Assembly: GCA_016462625.1 (NCBI GenBank)
Contig: JAEMSV010000030.1
Location: 1 to 42,120 of the forward strand
Length of the DNA stretch: 42,120 bases
Source: Solirubrobacteraceae bacterium
GTDB taxonomy: Bacteria; Actinomycetota; Thermoleophilia; Solirubrobacterales; Solirubrobacteraceae
Direction: 5' to 3'
In this document: positions 34,599 through 41,185 of the stretch, piece by piece
Numbering within the stretch: the first letter of the stretch is position 1
Layout of the letters: each line of letters starts with the position of its first letter
Made by a program: the position numbers and the translations under genes
Notes under the pieces: model-generated
Databases searched by the model: none
Seen by the model: only the letters and a program-made list of their open reading frames with translations
Told to the model about the DNA's origin: nothing

Positions 34599-35546
34599 AT
34601 GACTGCGACTGCGACGACCACGCGCACGCGGGTGCTGCCGACGCCCGAGGACTACGCCGCCCTTTCGCCGCGCCCGGGCTCGCCCGTGTGGAAGGCCTTC
34701 AACGACGCGCGGATGCTCGGCACCGCGGGCTACGCGATCATGTTGCAGGTCGCCCACCCGACCGTGGGCGCCGGGGTCCACCAGTACTCGTCCTTCACGA
34801 AGGATCCGTGGGGCCGGCTGTTCCGGACGCTCGACTACGTGCACGGCACGGTCTACGGCGGCCCCGAGCTGGCCGGTCAGATCGGCGCGCGCGTGCGCAA
34901 CATGCACAAGACGATCAAGGGCCCGCTCACCGACGGCAGCGGCGAGCGCTACAGCGCGATGGAGCCGGGCGCGTTCGCCTGGGTCCACGCCACGCTGGCG
35001 GTGGGGATCGTCTACGGCAACGAGGACTTCGGCCGCCCGATGAGCGCCGGCGACAAGCAGGCATTCTGGGCCCAGTGGCGCGACGTCGGCCGCCTGATCG
35101 GCGTCCGCTACCGCGACCTGCCCGAGGAGTGGACGGACTTCCAGACCTACTTCGACGGCGTTGTCCGGGACGAGTTGGTCTGGACGCCGGCCGTGCCGGA
35201 AGTGCTCGACCTGGTCAACGCGCCCACCATCCCGCCGATCCCCGGCCTGCCGCGTGGGGCGTGGAAGGCGCTGAACAAGCCCCTCTCGGCCGGCGTGAAC
35301 ATCGTCATGGCCGGCATGCTGCCCGTCGATCTGCGTGAGCGCCTCGGCATTCGCTACAACCGCGCCGACCAGGCGGCCTACCGGGCCTTCTGCGCGGCGT
35401 CGAAGGCGAGCACACCGCTGATCCGCGGTCCGCTGAGCAGCTACGGCGAGTTCTGGGTCCGTGCGCGGGCCAAGCAGCTCGCCCGCGGCGATGTGGCGGG
35501 TTCGGCCCAGCACCCGGCAGGCGAGCCGGGCGCCGCCGCGGCCTGA
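34599..35546 (+). CDS. MpaB-type (DUF2236) oxygenase family protein
   Basis: A 315-aa protein. ARMLGTAGYAIMLQVAHPTVGAGVHQYSSF, WGRLFRTLDYVHGTVYG, FAWVHATLAVGIVYGNEDFG and YRDLPEEWTDFQTYFD are the conserved blocks of the DUF2236/MpaB family, related to heme-binding latex-clearing proteins. The histidines in AHP and WVH are candidate heme or metal ligands. MpaB in fungi cleaves a side chain in mycophenolate synthesis; the bacterial substrates are mostly unknown. ATG 34593 or TTG 34581 could also start the gene; no ribosome site decides. It stands alone, downstream of the TGTCG cluster. Confidence 0.85.
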   Translation: MTATATTTRTRVLPTPEDYAALSPRPGSPVWKAFNDARMLGTAGYAIMLQVAHPTVGAGVHQYSSFTKDPWGRLFRTLDYVHGTVYGGPELAGQIGARVRNMHKTIKGPLTDGSGERYSAMEPGAFAWVHATLAVGIVYGNEDFGRPMSAGDKQAFWAQWRDVGRLIGVRYRDLPEEWTDFQTYFDGVVRDELVWTPAVPEVLDLVNAPTIPPIPGLPRGAWKALNKPLSAGVNIVMAGMLPVDLRERLGIRYNRADQAAYRAFCAASKASTPLIRGPLSSYGEFWVRARAKQLARGDVAGSAQHPAGEPGAAAA

Positions 35547-35554
35547 AACGCCAA

Positions 35555-35575
35555 GGGCCGCCCGGTGGGCGGCCC
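35555..35575. terminator. 9-bp GC hairpin between MpaB-type gene and tRNA (bidirectional)
   Basis: GGGCCGCCC (35555-35563) and GGGCGGCCC (35567-35575) with a three-base loop. On the minus strand it follows the tRNA 3' end by five bases and is followed by TTGGCGTTTC. Confidence 0.7.
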
Positions 35576-35580
35576 CGAAG

Positions 35581-35654
<74 letters not shown>

Positions 35655-35730
35655 GCGCGCCAGAAAGAGTAGCCGACGCTTCCGAGCGTTCTGCAGCACC
35701 TTTCGCGGCTCGGAGGTGTTGCGAACCGCA

Positions 35731-36375
35731 ATGGCCTCCGTATCCTCACGCACCGTGTCCCGGTCACTGTCTCTCGCCACCGCCGTGCTCTGCGCGGCTC
35801 TGGTGCTCCTCGGGGGCGCCCATGCCGCGCTCGGGCAGAGCGCCGACCCGTCTGATCCTTCTGCGCCAGGGAATCCGGGCACGCTGGGCGTGCAGTTGAA
35901 GGGCAGCACGATCATCCGCCTGGAGAAGAACCTGTTCCAGGCGATCACCGAGGCCGGCGGCAAGGTGCGCGCGGGCAAGCCCGCGAAGGCGACGAAGACC
36001 GGCGTCAAGTTCAAGGTCGTCAGTCTCGGCGCCGGCCTGGACGGCGGCTACGTGCTCAAGCACAAGGGCGAGATGCGGATCTCGACGCGGAAGCGCTCCC
36101 TCGTCATCAAGAGCCCGGCGGCATCGATCGACATCACGTCCGGCCAGGGCACGCTGACCGCCACGGTCGGCAAGCGCCGGTACATCGCCGCGCGCCTCCA
36201 GGTCGACCTCGGCGGGCTGGAGGAGACCGGCAGCGGCATCAACGCCGAGAACATCGTCCTGACGATGACCGAGAAGCTCGCGCTCGACATCAACAAGACG
36301 CTCGGGACGGCGTCCTTCCTCGAGGGCTCATCTTTCGGCAAGGCGGACGTCAAGGTCATCACCGAGGAGGAATGA
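35731..36375 (+). CDS. Secreted protein of unknown function, coupled to ftcD
   Basis: A 214-aa protein with a signal peptide (residues 1-36, core LSLATAVLCAALVLLGG ending ...ALGQ) followed by a 170-residue beta-rich domain (LGVQLKGSTIIRLEKNLFQA, VVSLGAGLDGGYVLKHKGEM, KRSLVIKSPAASIDITSGQG). I do not recognise the family with confidence; a distant HtaA-like (heme-binding secreted) relation is possible. GTG 35716 is an alternative start, and CGGAGG at 35711 is too far from ATG 35731 to decide. Its stop overlaps the next ATG (ATGA). Confidence 0.7.
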   Translation: MASVSSRTVSRSLSLATAVLCAALVLLGGAHAALGQSADPSDPSAPGNPGTLGVQLKGSTIIRLEKNLFQAITEAGGKVRAGKPAKATKTGVKFKVVSLGAGLDGGYVLKHKGEMRISTRKRSLVIKSPAASIDITSGQGTLTATVGKRRYIAARLQVDLGGLEETGSGINAENIVLTMTEKLALDINKTLGTASFLEGSSFGKADVKVITEEE

Positions 36376-37247
36376 CGCTCGTCGCCGTGCCCAACGTGTC
36401 CGAAGGACGCGACCTGACGGTCGTCGGTGCGATCGCGGACGCGTTTACGCACGGCCCCGCGCGGGTCCTCGACGTCCACGACGATCCCGACCATCACCGC
36501 TCCGTCTTCACGATCGCGGCGCCTCCGGGCTCGCTGGCTCCCGCGCTCGCAGCAGGCGCGCAGGCGACGATCGACCGGATCGACCTGCGGGCCGACCGGG
36601 GGACCCATCCGCACGTCGGCGCGCTCGACGTGTGCCCGGTCGTCTACCTCGACGACGCCCGCCGCGGCGCGGCCTGCGCCGAGGCCCTCGCGACCGCCGC
36701 CGACCTCGGCGCGCTCGGCATCCCCGTGTTCCTCTATGGCGAGCTGGCCGACGGGCGGACCCGCGCCGAGCTGCGGCGAGGCGGCCCGGCCGAGCTGGCC
36801 CGTCGCGTCGCAGACGGCGAGCTCGTGCCCGACTTCGGCCCGAAGGCGATCGACCCCGCGATCGGCGCGACGCTGGTCGCCGCACGGGCGCCGCTCCTGG
36901 CCTTCAACCTCGAGCTCGCGCCACCGGCGACCCTCGACGACGCGCGGGCGATCGCGGGAGCGATCCGCGAGGGCGGAGCCCAGGGGCTGCCGGGCGTCCG
37001 CGCGCTCGGGCTCACGCTGCCGGCTCGCGGCGGCGTCGCGCAGGTGACCTGCAACGTCGAGGACCACCGGGCCGTCCCGCTCGCCCGCCTGGTTGCCGCG
37101 GTGGCCGCGCACACGCGCGTGGCCGAGTGCGAAGTCGTCGGGCTGCCGCCAAGGGCGGCGTTCGACGGATTCCCCGCCGATCTCCCGCTCCGCAACCGGC
37201 GGACGCTCGAGGACGCACTGGACGCGTCGACCACTACGCTTTCCTGA
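36372..37247 (+). CDS. ftcD: Glutamate formimidoyltransferase (FtcD N-terminal type)
   Basis: A 291-aa enzyme predicted to transfer the formimino group of N-formimidoyl-glutamate to tetrahydrofolate, a histidine-degradation step. It opens MTLVAVPNVSEGRDLTVVGA and contains DVHDDPDHHRSVFT, DLRADRGTHPHVGALDVCPVV, VFLYGE and PDFGPKAIDPAIGATLVAARAPLLAFN, which are the FtcD formiminotransferase blocks including the His of DHHR. The cyclodeaminase domain is absent, as in many bacteria. No other hut gene is in the window. The ATG overlaps the stop of the secreted protein gene. Confidence 0.9.
   Translation: MTLVAVPNVSEGRDLTVVGAIADAFTHGPARVLDVHDDPDHHRSVFTIAAPPGSLAPALAAGAQATIDRIDLRADRGTHPHVGALDVCPVVYLDDARRGAACAEALATAADLGALGIPVFLYGELADGRTRAELRRGGPAELARRVADGELVPDFGPKAIDPAIGATLVAARAPLLAFNLELAPPATLDDARAIAGAIREGGAQGLPGVRALGLTLPARGGVAQVTCNVEDHRAVPLARLVAAVAAHTRVAECEVVGLPPRAAFDGFPADLPLRNRRTLEDALDASTTTLS
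37235..37240 (+). promoter_or_regulatory. Candidate -10 (TACGCT) inside the ftcD 3' end
   Basis: TACGCT ends nine bases before ATG 37250, and no Shine-Dalgarno is present. It could start a separate leaderless message for the small membrane protein. Confidence 0.3.
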
Positions 37248-37249
37248 CA

Positions 37250-37603
37250 ATGGCCCAGACGCGCAAGCGCAGGACGAGCAAGCATCGCGGCAACGCCGCC
37301 GGCATGGTGGAGGCGCGCGGTCGGACCGGTCGCAAGCCCACCGAGGACGAGCGCAAGAGCGCCGAAGGCGGGAAGTCGCGTGGGGATCGCTTCGCCCAGC
37401 CGCCGACCTGGAAGGGCGCCTTCCAGCGGGCGCTGATCGCCGCGGCGCTGTTCGCCGTCCTGATGCTCGTGTTCTTCAAGCAGGTCTCGCCGGTCCAGAT
37501 GATCCCGCTGCTCGCGTTCATGCTCTTCGTGTACGTGCCGCTCGGCTACTACACGGACCTCTGGATCTACAACCGGCGCCAGAAGAAGCTCCAGGGAGGC
37601 TGA
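37250..37603 (+). CDS. Small two-helix membrane protein with basic N-terminus
   Basis: A 117-aa protein. Residues 1-55 are highly basic and disordered (MAQTRKRRTSKHRGNAAGMV...). Two hydrophobic helices follow (about 60-76, LIAAALFAVLMLVFF, and 82-101, MIPLLAFMLFVYVPLGYYTD), then a short cytoplasmic tail RRQKKLQGG. I recognise no named family. The gene lies between ftcD and an MBL-fold hydrolase gene that begins two bases after its stop. Confidence 0.8.
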   Translation: MAQTRKRRTSKHRGNAAGMVEARGRTGRKPTEDERKSAEGGKSRGDRFAQPPTWKGAFQRALIAAALFAVLMLVFFKQVSPVQMIPLLAFMLFVYVPLGYYTDLWIYNRRQKKLQGG

Positions 37604-37605
37604 CG

Positions 37606-38250
37606 ATGGACGTCCGCATGTTCACGGTGGGGCCGGTGCAGGAGAACACGTTCATCGTGCGGCCCGACGGTGGCGCGCGCGGCGTGATCATCGATCCGGG
37701 CGACGAGGCGCCGCGGCTGCTCGCAGCGCTGAACGAGATGGGCGTCGAGCTCGACGCGATCCTGCTCACCCACACGCACTTCGACCACGTCGGCGCCGTC
37801 GCCGAGGTCGCGCGCGCGACCGGGGCCGAGGTCTGGTGTCCCGAACTCGAGGTGCCGGTTCTCGCCGACATCAACGCCTTCATGCGGTTCCCCGGTCTCG
37901 GGCCGTTCGAGTCCTACGACGCCGACCACACCGTCGCCGGCGGCGAGGAGCTCGAGCTGGGTGGCCTGACGTTCGACGTGCTGTTCACGCCCGGTCACAG
38001 CCCGGGCCACGTCACGTACTCGGTCCGCGACGAGAACGCGATGTTCAGCGGCGACGTCCTCTTCCAGGGCTCGGTGGGCCGCACGGACCTGCCCGGCGGC
38101 GACTGGCCGACCCTCGCGCGCTCCATCCGGGCACTGCTCGAGCGCGGGGAGGACGAGACGATCGTCTACCCCGGCCACATGGGCGTCACGACGCTCGGGC
38201 GCGAGCAGGCGACGAACCCGTTCCTCGCCGACCTCAGCTCCACGACGTAG
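37606..38250 (+). CDS. MBL-fold metallo-hydrolase (glyoxalase II-like)
   Basis: A 214-aa enzyme. The metal-binding motif THTHFDHVGAV is complete, followed by GHSPGHVTY, SGDVLFQGSVGRTDLPGGD and the last ligand in YPGHMGVTTLGREQATNPFL. This matches the glyoxalase-II-like hydroxyacylglutathione hydrolase clade, whose members also act on other thioesters or small molecules; the C-terminal glutathione-binding helical domain is missing. GGGAGG lies upstream of ATG 37606. Likely in an operon with the small membrane protein. Confidence 0.9.
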   Translation: MDVRMFTVGPVQENTFIVRPDGGARGVIIDPGDEAPRLLAALNEMGVELDAILLTHTHFDHVGAVAEVARATGAEVWCPELEVPVLADINAFMRFPGLGPFESYDADHTVAGGEELELGGLTFDVLFTPGHSPGHVTYSVRDENAMFSGDVLFQGSVGRTDLPGGDWPTLARSIRALLERGEDETIVYPGHMGVTTLGREQATNPFLADLSSTT

Positions 38251-38251
38251 G

Positions 38252-38257
38252 TACGGT
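38252..38257 (+). promoter_or_regulatory. Candidate -10 (TACGGT), leaderless hypothetical gene
   Basis: TACGGT begins one base after the hydrolase gene stop and ends six bases before GTG 38264. Confidence 0.4.
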
Positions 38258-38263
38258 CGGTCC

Positions 38264-38983
38264 GTGAGCCGTCTCGGTCTCCTGCGGCCGGACCGCGCGG
38301 CGCTGAGCGTCGCGGGCACCGCCGCGGGCATCGTCCGGATCACGGCGACCGAGTGCAGGGAGGTCGCGCTCATCATCGCCGACGACCTGCGGCCCCATGT
38401 CGGGCGTGCGGTGCTCGGCGCCGTCGACTTCCTCCTCGCCGCCGCGACCACGCAGGAGGCGCTCCGCCGGATCGTCGCGAGTGACATCGCGCGCGAGGCC
38501 GTGGCCGAGGCGGTGCGGGGCCCCGTCGTCGAGGTCCTGCTGGCCGACGGCGTCGCCGAGCAGATCGCGCTGCGGGTCGTCGAAGGGCCCGAGCTGGCAC
38601 AGATCCTCGACGTGACGCTCGCGAGCGAGTCGATGCAGAGGACGATCGCCGGCGCGCTCGACAGTCCGGGCGTCGAGCGGATCGTCGGCGAGGCGGTCGA
38701 GGGCAAGCTCATCGACCAGGTGGTCCGGGCGCTGCTCCAGAGCGAGGAGCTGTGGGTCCTCGTCACCGAGGTGGCCGAGAGCCCGCAGGTGACGGCCGCG
38801 CTGTCGCGGCAGACCGCCGGCGTCGCCGACCAGATCACCGACGAGGTCCGCGAGCGCTCGCGCGACGCCGACGACTGGGTCGAGCGCACCGCCCACCGCA
38901 TGCTGCGCAGGCGCAACAGGACCGGGCAGCCGCCGCGCCCGGCGCTGCCGCCGAGCGCCGAGCCGCCGGAGGGCGTGGCGTGA
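38264..38983 (+). CDS. Uncharacterised helical protein upstream of an RDD gene
   Basis: A 239-aa protein starting at GTG. It is almost entirely alpha-helical and acidic, with short repeats of the type IVGEAVEGKLIDQVVRALLQ, LLADGVAEQIALRVVEG and ASESMQRTIAGALDSPG, and no clear membrane segment. The C-terminus is proline-rich (GQPPRPALPPSAEPP). I recognise no domain. Its TGA overlaps the GTG of the RDD gene (GTGA), so the two proteins are probably made together and may form a complex at the membrane. Confidence 0.82.
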   Translation: MSRLGLLRPDRAALSVAGTAAGIVRITATECREVALIIADDLRPHVGRAVLGAVDFLLAAATTQEALRRIVASDIAREAVAEAVRGPVVEVLLADGVAEQIALRVVEGPELAQILDVTLASESMQRTIAGALDSPGVERIVGEAVEGKLIDQVVRALLQSEELWVLVTEVAESPQVTAALSRQTAGVADQITDEVRERSRDADDWVERTAHRMLRRRNRTGQPPRPALPPSAEPPEGVA

Positions 38984-39543
38984 CCGACGCGACCATCCGC
39001 GCGGCCCAGCGCGCCGCGGGCGTTGCGGTCACGGGCGTGGCCGACCCGTTGGCGCCCCCGCCGCTGCGCTACGTCGGCCTGGTGACCCGCGTCGTCGCGA
39101 TGGTCATCGACGCCGCGATCCTCAACATCGTCGCCGTCATCACCGGCGTCAGCGTGTCGCTCGTCCTCGGCATCTTCAACCTCCCCGAGCAGACGACGAA
39201 GGTCGTCGCCGCGATCGGGGGCACGGTGTTCGCGCTCTGGGTGGTCGTGTACTTCGTCGGGTTCTGGTGCATCAACGCCCAGACGCTGGGCGACCGGGTG
39301 ATGGGCTTCCGCGTCCAGCAGTCCGACGGCCGGAGGCTGAAGCCCCGCCGGGCAGTGGTCCGGTTCGGCGGGATGGTCTTGTGCATGATCCCGCTCGGCG
39401 CGGGGTTCCTGCCGATCCTGTTCGACGACCGGCGGCGGGGGCTGCACGACCGCCTGGCGCGCAGCGTCGTCCTGGAGGGCAGCGGCGACCGCCCGCACGA
39501 GCCGCCGCACGGGCCGGACCTGACGGTGCTCGAGCACGAATAA
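38980..39543 (+). CDS. RDD family membrane protein
   Basis: A 187-aa protein with the RDD fold: LRYVGLVTRVVAMVIDAAIL at residues 27-46 contains the conserved R and D, then a second helix VFALWVVVYFVGFWCI, the GDRVMGFRVQQSDGRRLK block and a third hydrophobic region ending DDRRRGLHDRLARSVVLE. RDD proteins are small membrane proteins, some of which transport ions. The GTG start overlaps the preceding stop. Confidence 0.88.
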   Translation: MTDATIRAAQRAAGVAVTGVADPLAPPPLRYVGLVTRVVAMVIDAAILNIVAVITGVSVSLVLGIFNLPEQTTKVVAAIGGTVFALWVVVYFVGFWCINAQTLGDRVMGFRVQQSDGRRLKPRRAVVRFGGMVLCMIPLGAGFLPILFDDRRRGLHDRLARSVVLEGSGDRPHEPPHGPDLTVLEHE

Positions 39544-39575
39544 AGCTGCGGCCCGCGCTGCCGACCATCGCGTCC

Positions 39576-40742
39576 ATGCCCGCTTCGCCCTGCCGCCGCG
39601 CGTCCGCTGTTGTCGGATTCGCGAGCCTCCTGCTCTCCCTGTTCGCCCTCGTGAGCCCTGCACATGCGGTGGTCGGAGGCCGCGACGCGACCCTCGGGGA
39701 CAACCCGTCGATGGTCGGGCTGGTCACCCGCGGGATGACGACGGACTCCTCGCTCTTCTGCGGCGGCACGGCGCTCAGCCCGACCGTCGTCGTCACCGCG
39801 GCCCACTGCTTCACGGGCGGGACCAAGGCGGGCCAGGTCGACGTCGTCGCCGGCTCGACCTCGCTGTCCGACCCTGCGATGCAGCGCGCCCAAGCGGCCG
39901 AGCTGTTCATCCACCCGAGCTACGACGACCTGCGCACGCTGCACGACGTGGCCATCCTGCGCCTCGCGTCGCCGCTGACCGTGACGGCCGCGGCCGTCGC
40001 CGGCTCGGCCGACGAGGCGTTCGGCGCGCCCGGGTCGGTGCTGCGTCTGACCGGCTGGGGCCTGCAGAAGTACAACGACGAGGACAGCCAGCCGGTCGAC
40101 CTCAAGTACGCCGACATCCCCGTGGTGGCCGGCAGCGTCTGCTCCAAGATCTTCGCCGGCTACACCAACACGTACCAGCTGTGCGGCCAGGCGCCGCGCA
40201 ACCTGCCGGACTCCTGCCAGGGCGACAGCGGCGGCCCGCTCATCGCCGGTGATGCGACCGCACCGCACCTGATCGGCATCGTGTCCTACGGCTCCGACGC
40301 CTGCGGCCGCGCTGGCGACGCCGGGGTTTACGCGCGTGTCAGCTCCGAGCGCGACTGGATCCTCCAGACCGCCGTCCTGCCGAACCCCGACGCGGGCCAG
40401 ACCGCGCCGGCGCCGCCCCCCGCCAAGGCCACGAAGACCGTCAAGCTGCGGTACGGCCAGATGGCGTGCATCGACGAGGACACGTGCCGCGTCGGCATCC
40501 GGGTGTCGGGTTCGGGGGCCTCGCAGGTCGCCGGCATCGCGCTGCGCGTCCGGCGCGGCAAGCAGCGCGGGTACACGTCGCTGACGCGGTATGCGACCGC
40601 GAAGAAGGTTGCGCGGGGCGCGTACAAGGCGACGACGAACCTGCCGTTCGGCAAGATCACGCTGACGGCGATCGCGTTCGACAAGGCGGGCAATCAGCTC
40701 GGCAAGGCGATCAATGAGCGGGTTGAGGTGTACGCGGAGTAG
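39576..40742 (+). CDS. Secreted trypsin-like serine protease (S1 family)
   Basis: A 388-aa protein. The signal peptide ends SPAHA at residue 31. The mature N-terminus is VVGGRDATL. Catalytic residues are His77 (VTAAHC), Asp124 (HDVAILRL) and Ser218 (GDSGGP). Asp212, six residues before the serine, predicts cleavage after Arg or Lys. The protease domain ends near residue 266. After a Pro-rich linker (PAPPPAKATK) comes a roughly 100-residue beta-rich C-terminal domain (KLRYGQMACIDEDTCRVGIR...). If signal peptidase cuts after Ala31 the enzyme would be active without a propeptide. Confidence 0.92.
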   Translation: MPASPCRRASAVVGFASLLLSLFALVSPAHAVVGGRDATLGDNPSMVGLVTRGMTTDSSLFCGGTALSPTVVVTAAHCFTGGTKAGQVDVVAGSTSLSDPAMQRAQAAELFIHPSYDDLRTLHDVAILRLASPLTVTAAAVAGSADEAFGAPGSVLRLTGWGLQKYNDEDSQPVDLKYADIPVVAGSVCSKIFAGYTNTYQLCGQAPRNLPDSCQGDSGGPLIAGDATAPHLIGIVSYGSDACGRAGDAGVYARVSSERDWILQTAVLPNPDAGQTAPAPPPAKATKTVKLRYGQMACIDEDTCRVGIRVSGSGASQVAGIALRVRRGKQRGYTSLTRYATAKKVARGAYKATTNLPFGKITLTAIAFDKAGNQLGKAINERVEVYAE

Positions 40743-40764
40743 CTGTTCGGGGCGCTTGTGGTCC

Positions 40765-40931
40765 GCGCGGGGTGGGATGGGCGGCTTCGCGAGTTCGTCG
40801 CGGGTGCCCGCGCTCCGCTTCCGTCCGCGGAGGATCGCTCTGCTTGGTCCCACGTCCCTCCGGGCCGCTCCCGGGAACCGCTCCGCCGCGGACACCCGCG
40901 ACAACCGCTTGCCGCCCATCCCACCCCGCGC
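40765..40931 (+). repeat. Large palindromic repeat, copy A
   Basis: A 167-bp element. Its outer arms, 40765-40785 and 40911-40931, are perfect 21-bp inverted repeats (core GGGGTGGGATGGGCGGC). An inner stem pairs 40797-40812 with 40887-40902 at 15 of 16 positions. A small hairpin CTCCGC/GCGGAG lies at 40813-40832. Conserved blocks shared with copy B are TTCGCGAGTTCGTCG (40786-40800), a 21-bp block at 40812-40832 and a 23-bp block at 40863-40885 containing TCCCGGGA. It starts 22 bases after the protease stop codon. The nature of the element is not known. Confidence 0.85.
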
Positions 40932-40978
40932 TGCTCTCAGGCCGGGGTATCACGGCGGAGCACCGCCCGGCTGGTGTA
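40932..40978. other. Spacer between the two palindromic repeats
   Basis: A 47-bp gap that can itself fold: GCCGGG (40941-40946) pairs with CCCGGC (40966-40971). No gene is seen. Confidence 0.4.
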
Positions 40979-41155
40979 GGGGTGGGGTGGTGGGTTCGGA
41001 CGCCGAGCGTTTGTCGGGGGTATCCATGACGGAGCGGTTCCCGGGAGCGGCCAGCGGGGGTGGGGGATCGCGCACAGCGCGTCTCCGCGGACGGAAGCGG
41101 AGCATGGATGCCCACGACGAACTCGCGAAGGCGTCCGAACCCGCCGCCCCACCCC
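40979..41155 (-). repeat. Large palindromic repeat, copy B (inverted relative to A)
   Basis: A 177-bp element. Outer arms 40979-41004 and 41130-41155 pair over 26 bp with only two G-T wobbles (at 40988 and 40991). An inner stem pairs 41013-41028 with 41103-41118 (14 standard pairs, one wobble, one mismatch). Read on the minus strand, its internal blocks match those of copy A exactly, while the arms differ from A in both sequence and length but remain self-complementary. It ends 30 bases before the hisS start. Confidence 0.85.
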
Positions 41156-41170
41156 GAACCACCAGCGCAC

Positions 41171-41176
41171 TAGTCT
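41171..41176 (+). promoter_or_regulatory. Candidate -10 (TAGTCT), leaderless hisS
   Basis: TAGTCT ends nine bases before GTG 41186, with no Shine-Dalgarno between. It lies just outside repeat copy B. Confidence 0.4.
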
Positions 41177-41185
41177 CACGCGGCG

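Noticed and set aside
40711..41115. Possible small proteins across the repeats (minus 40711-41115 and plus 40758-40979)
   Set aside because: Both read through the palindromic repeats and share peptides only because the DNA is repeated. The substitutions keep base pairing in the stems rather than codon meaning. The equal spacing between blocks in both copies leaves a small doubt.
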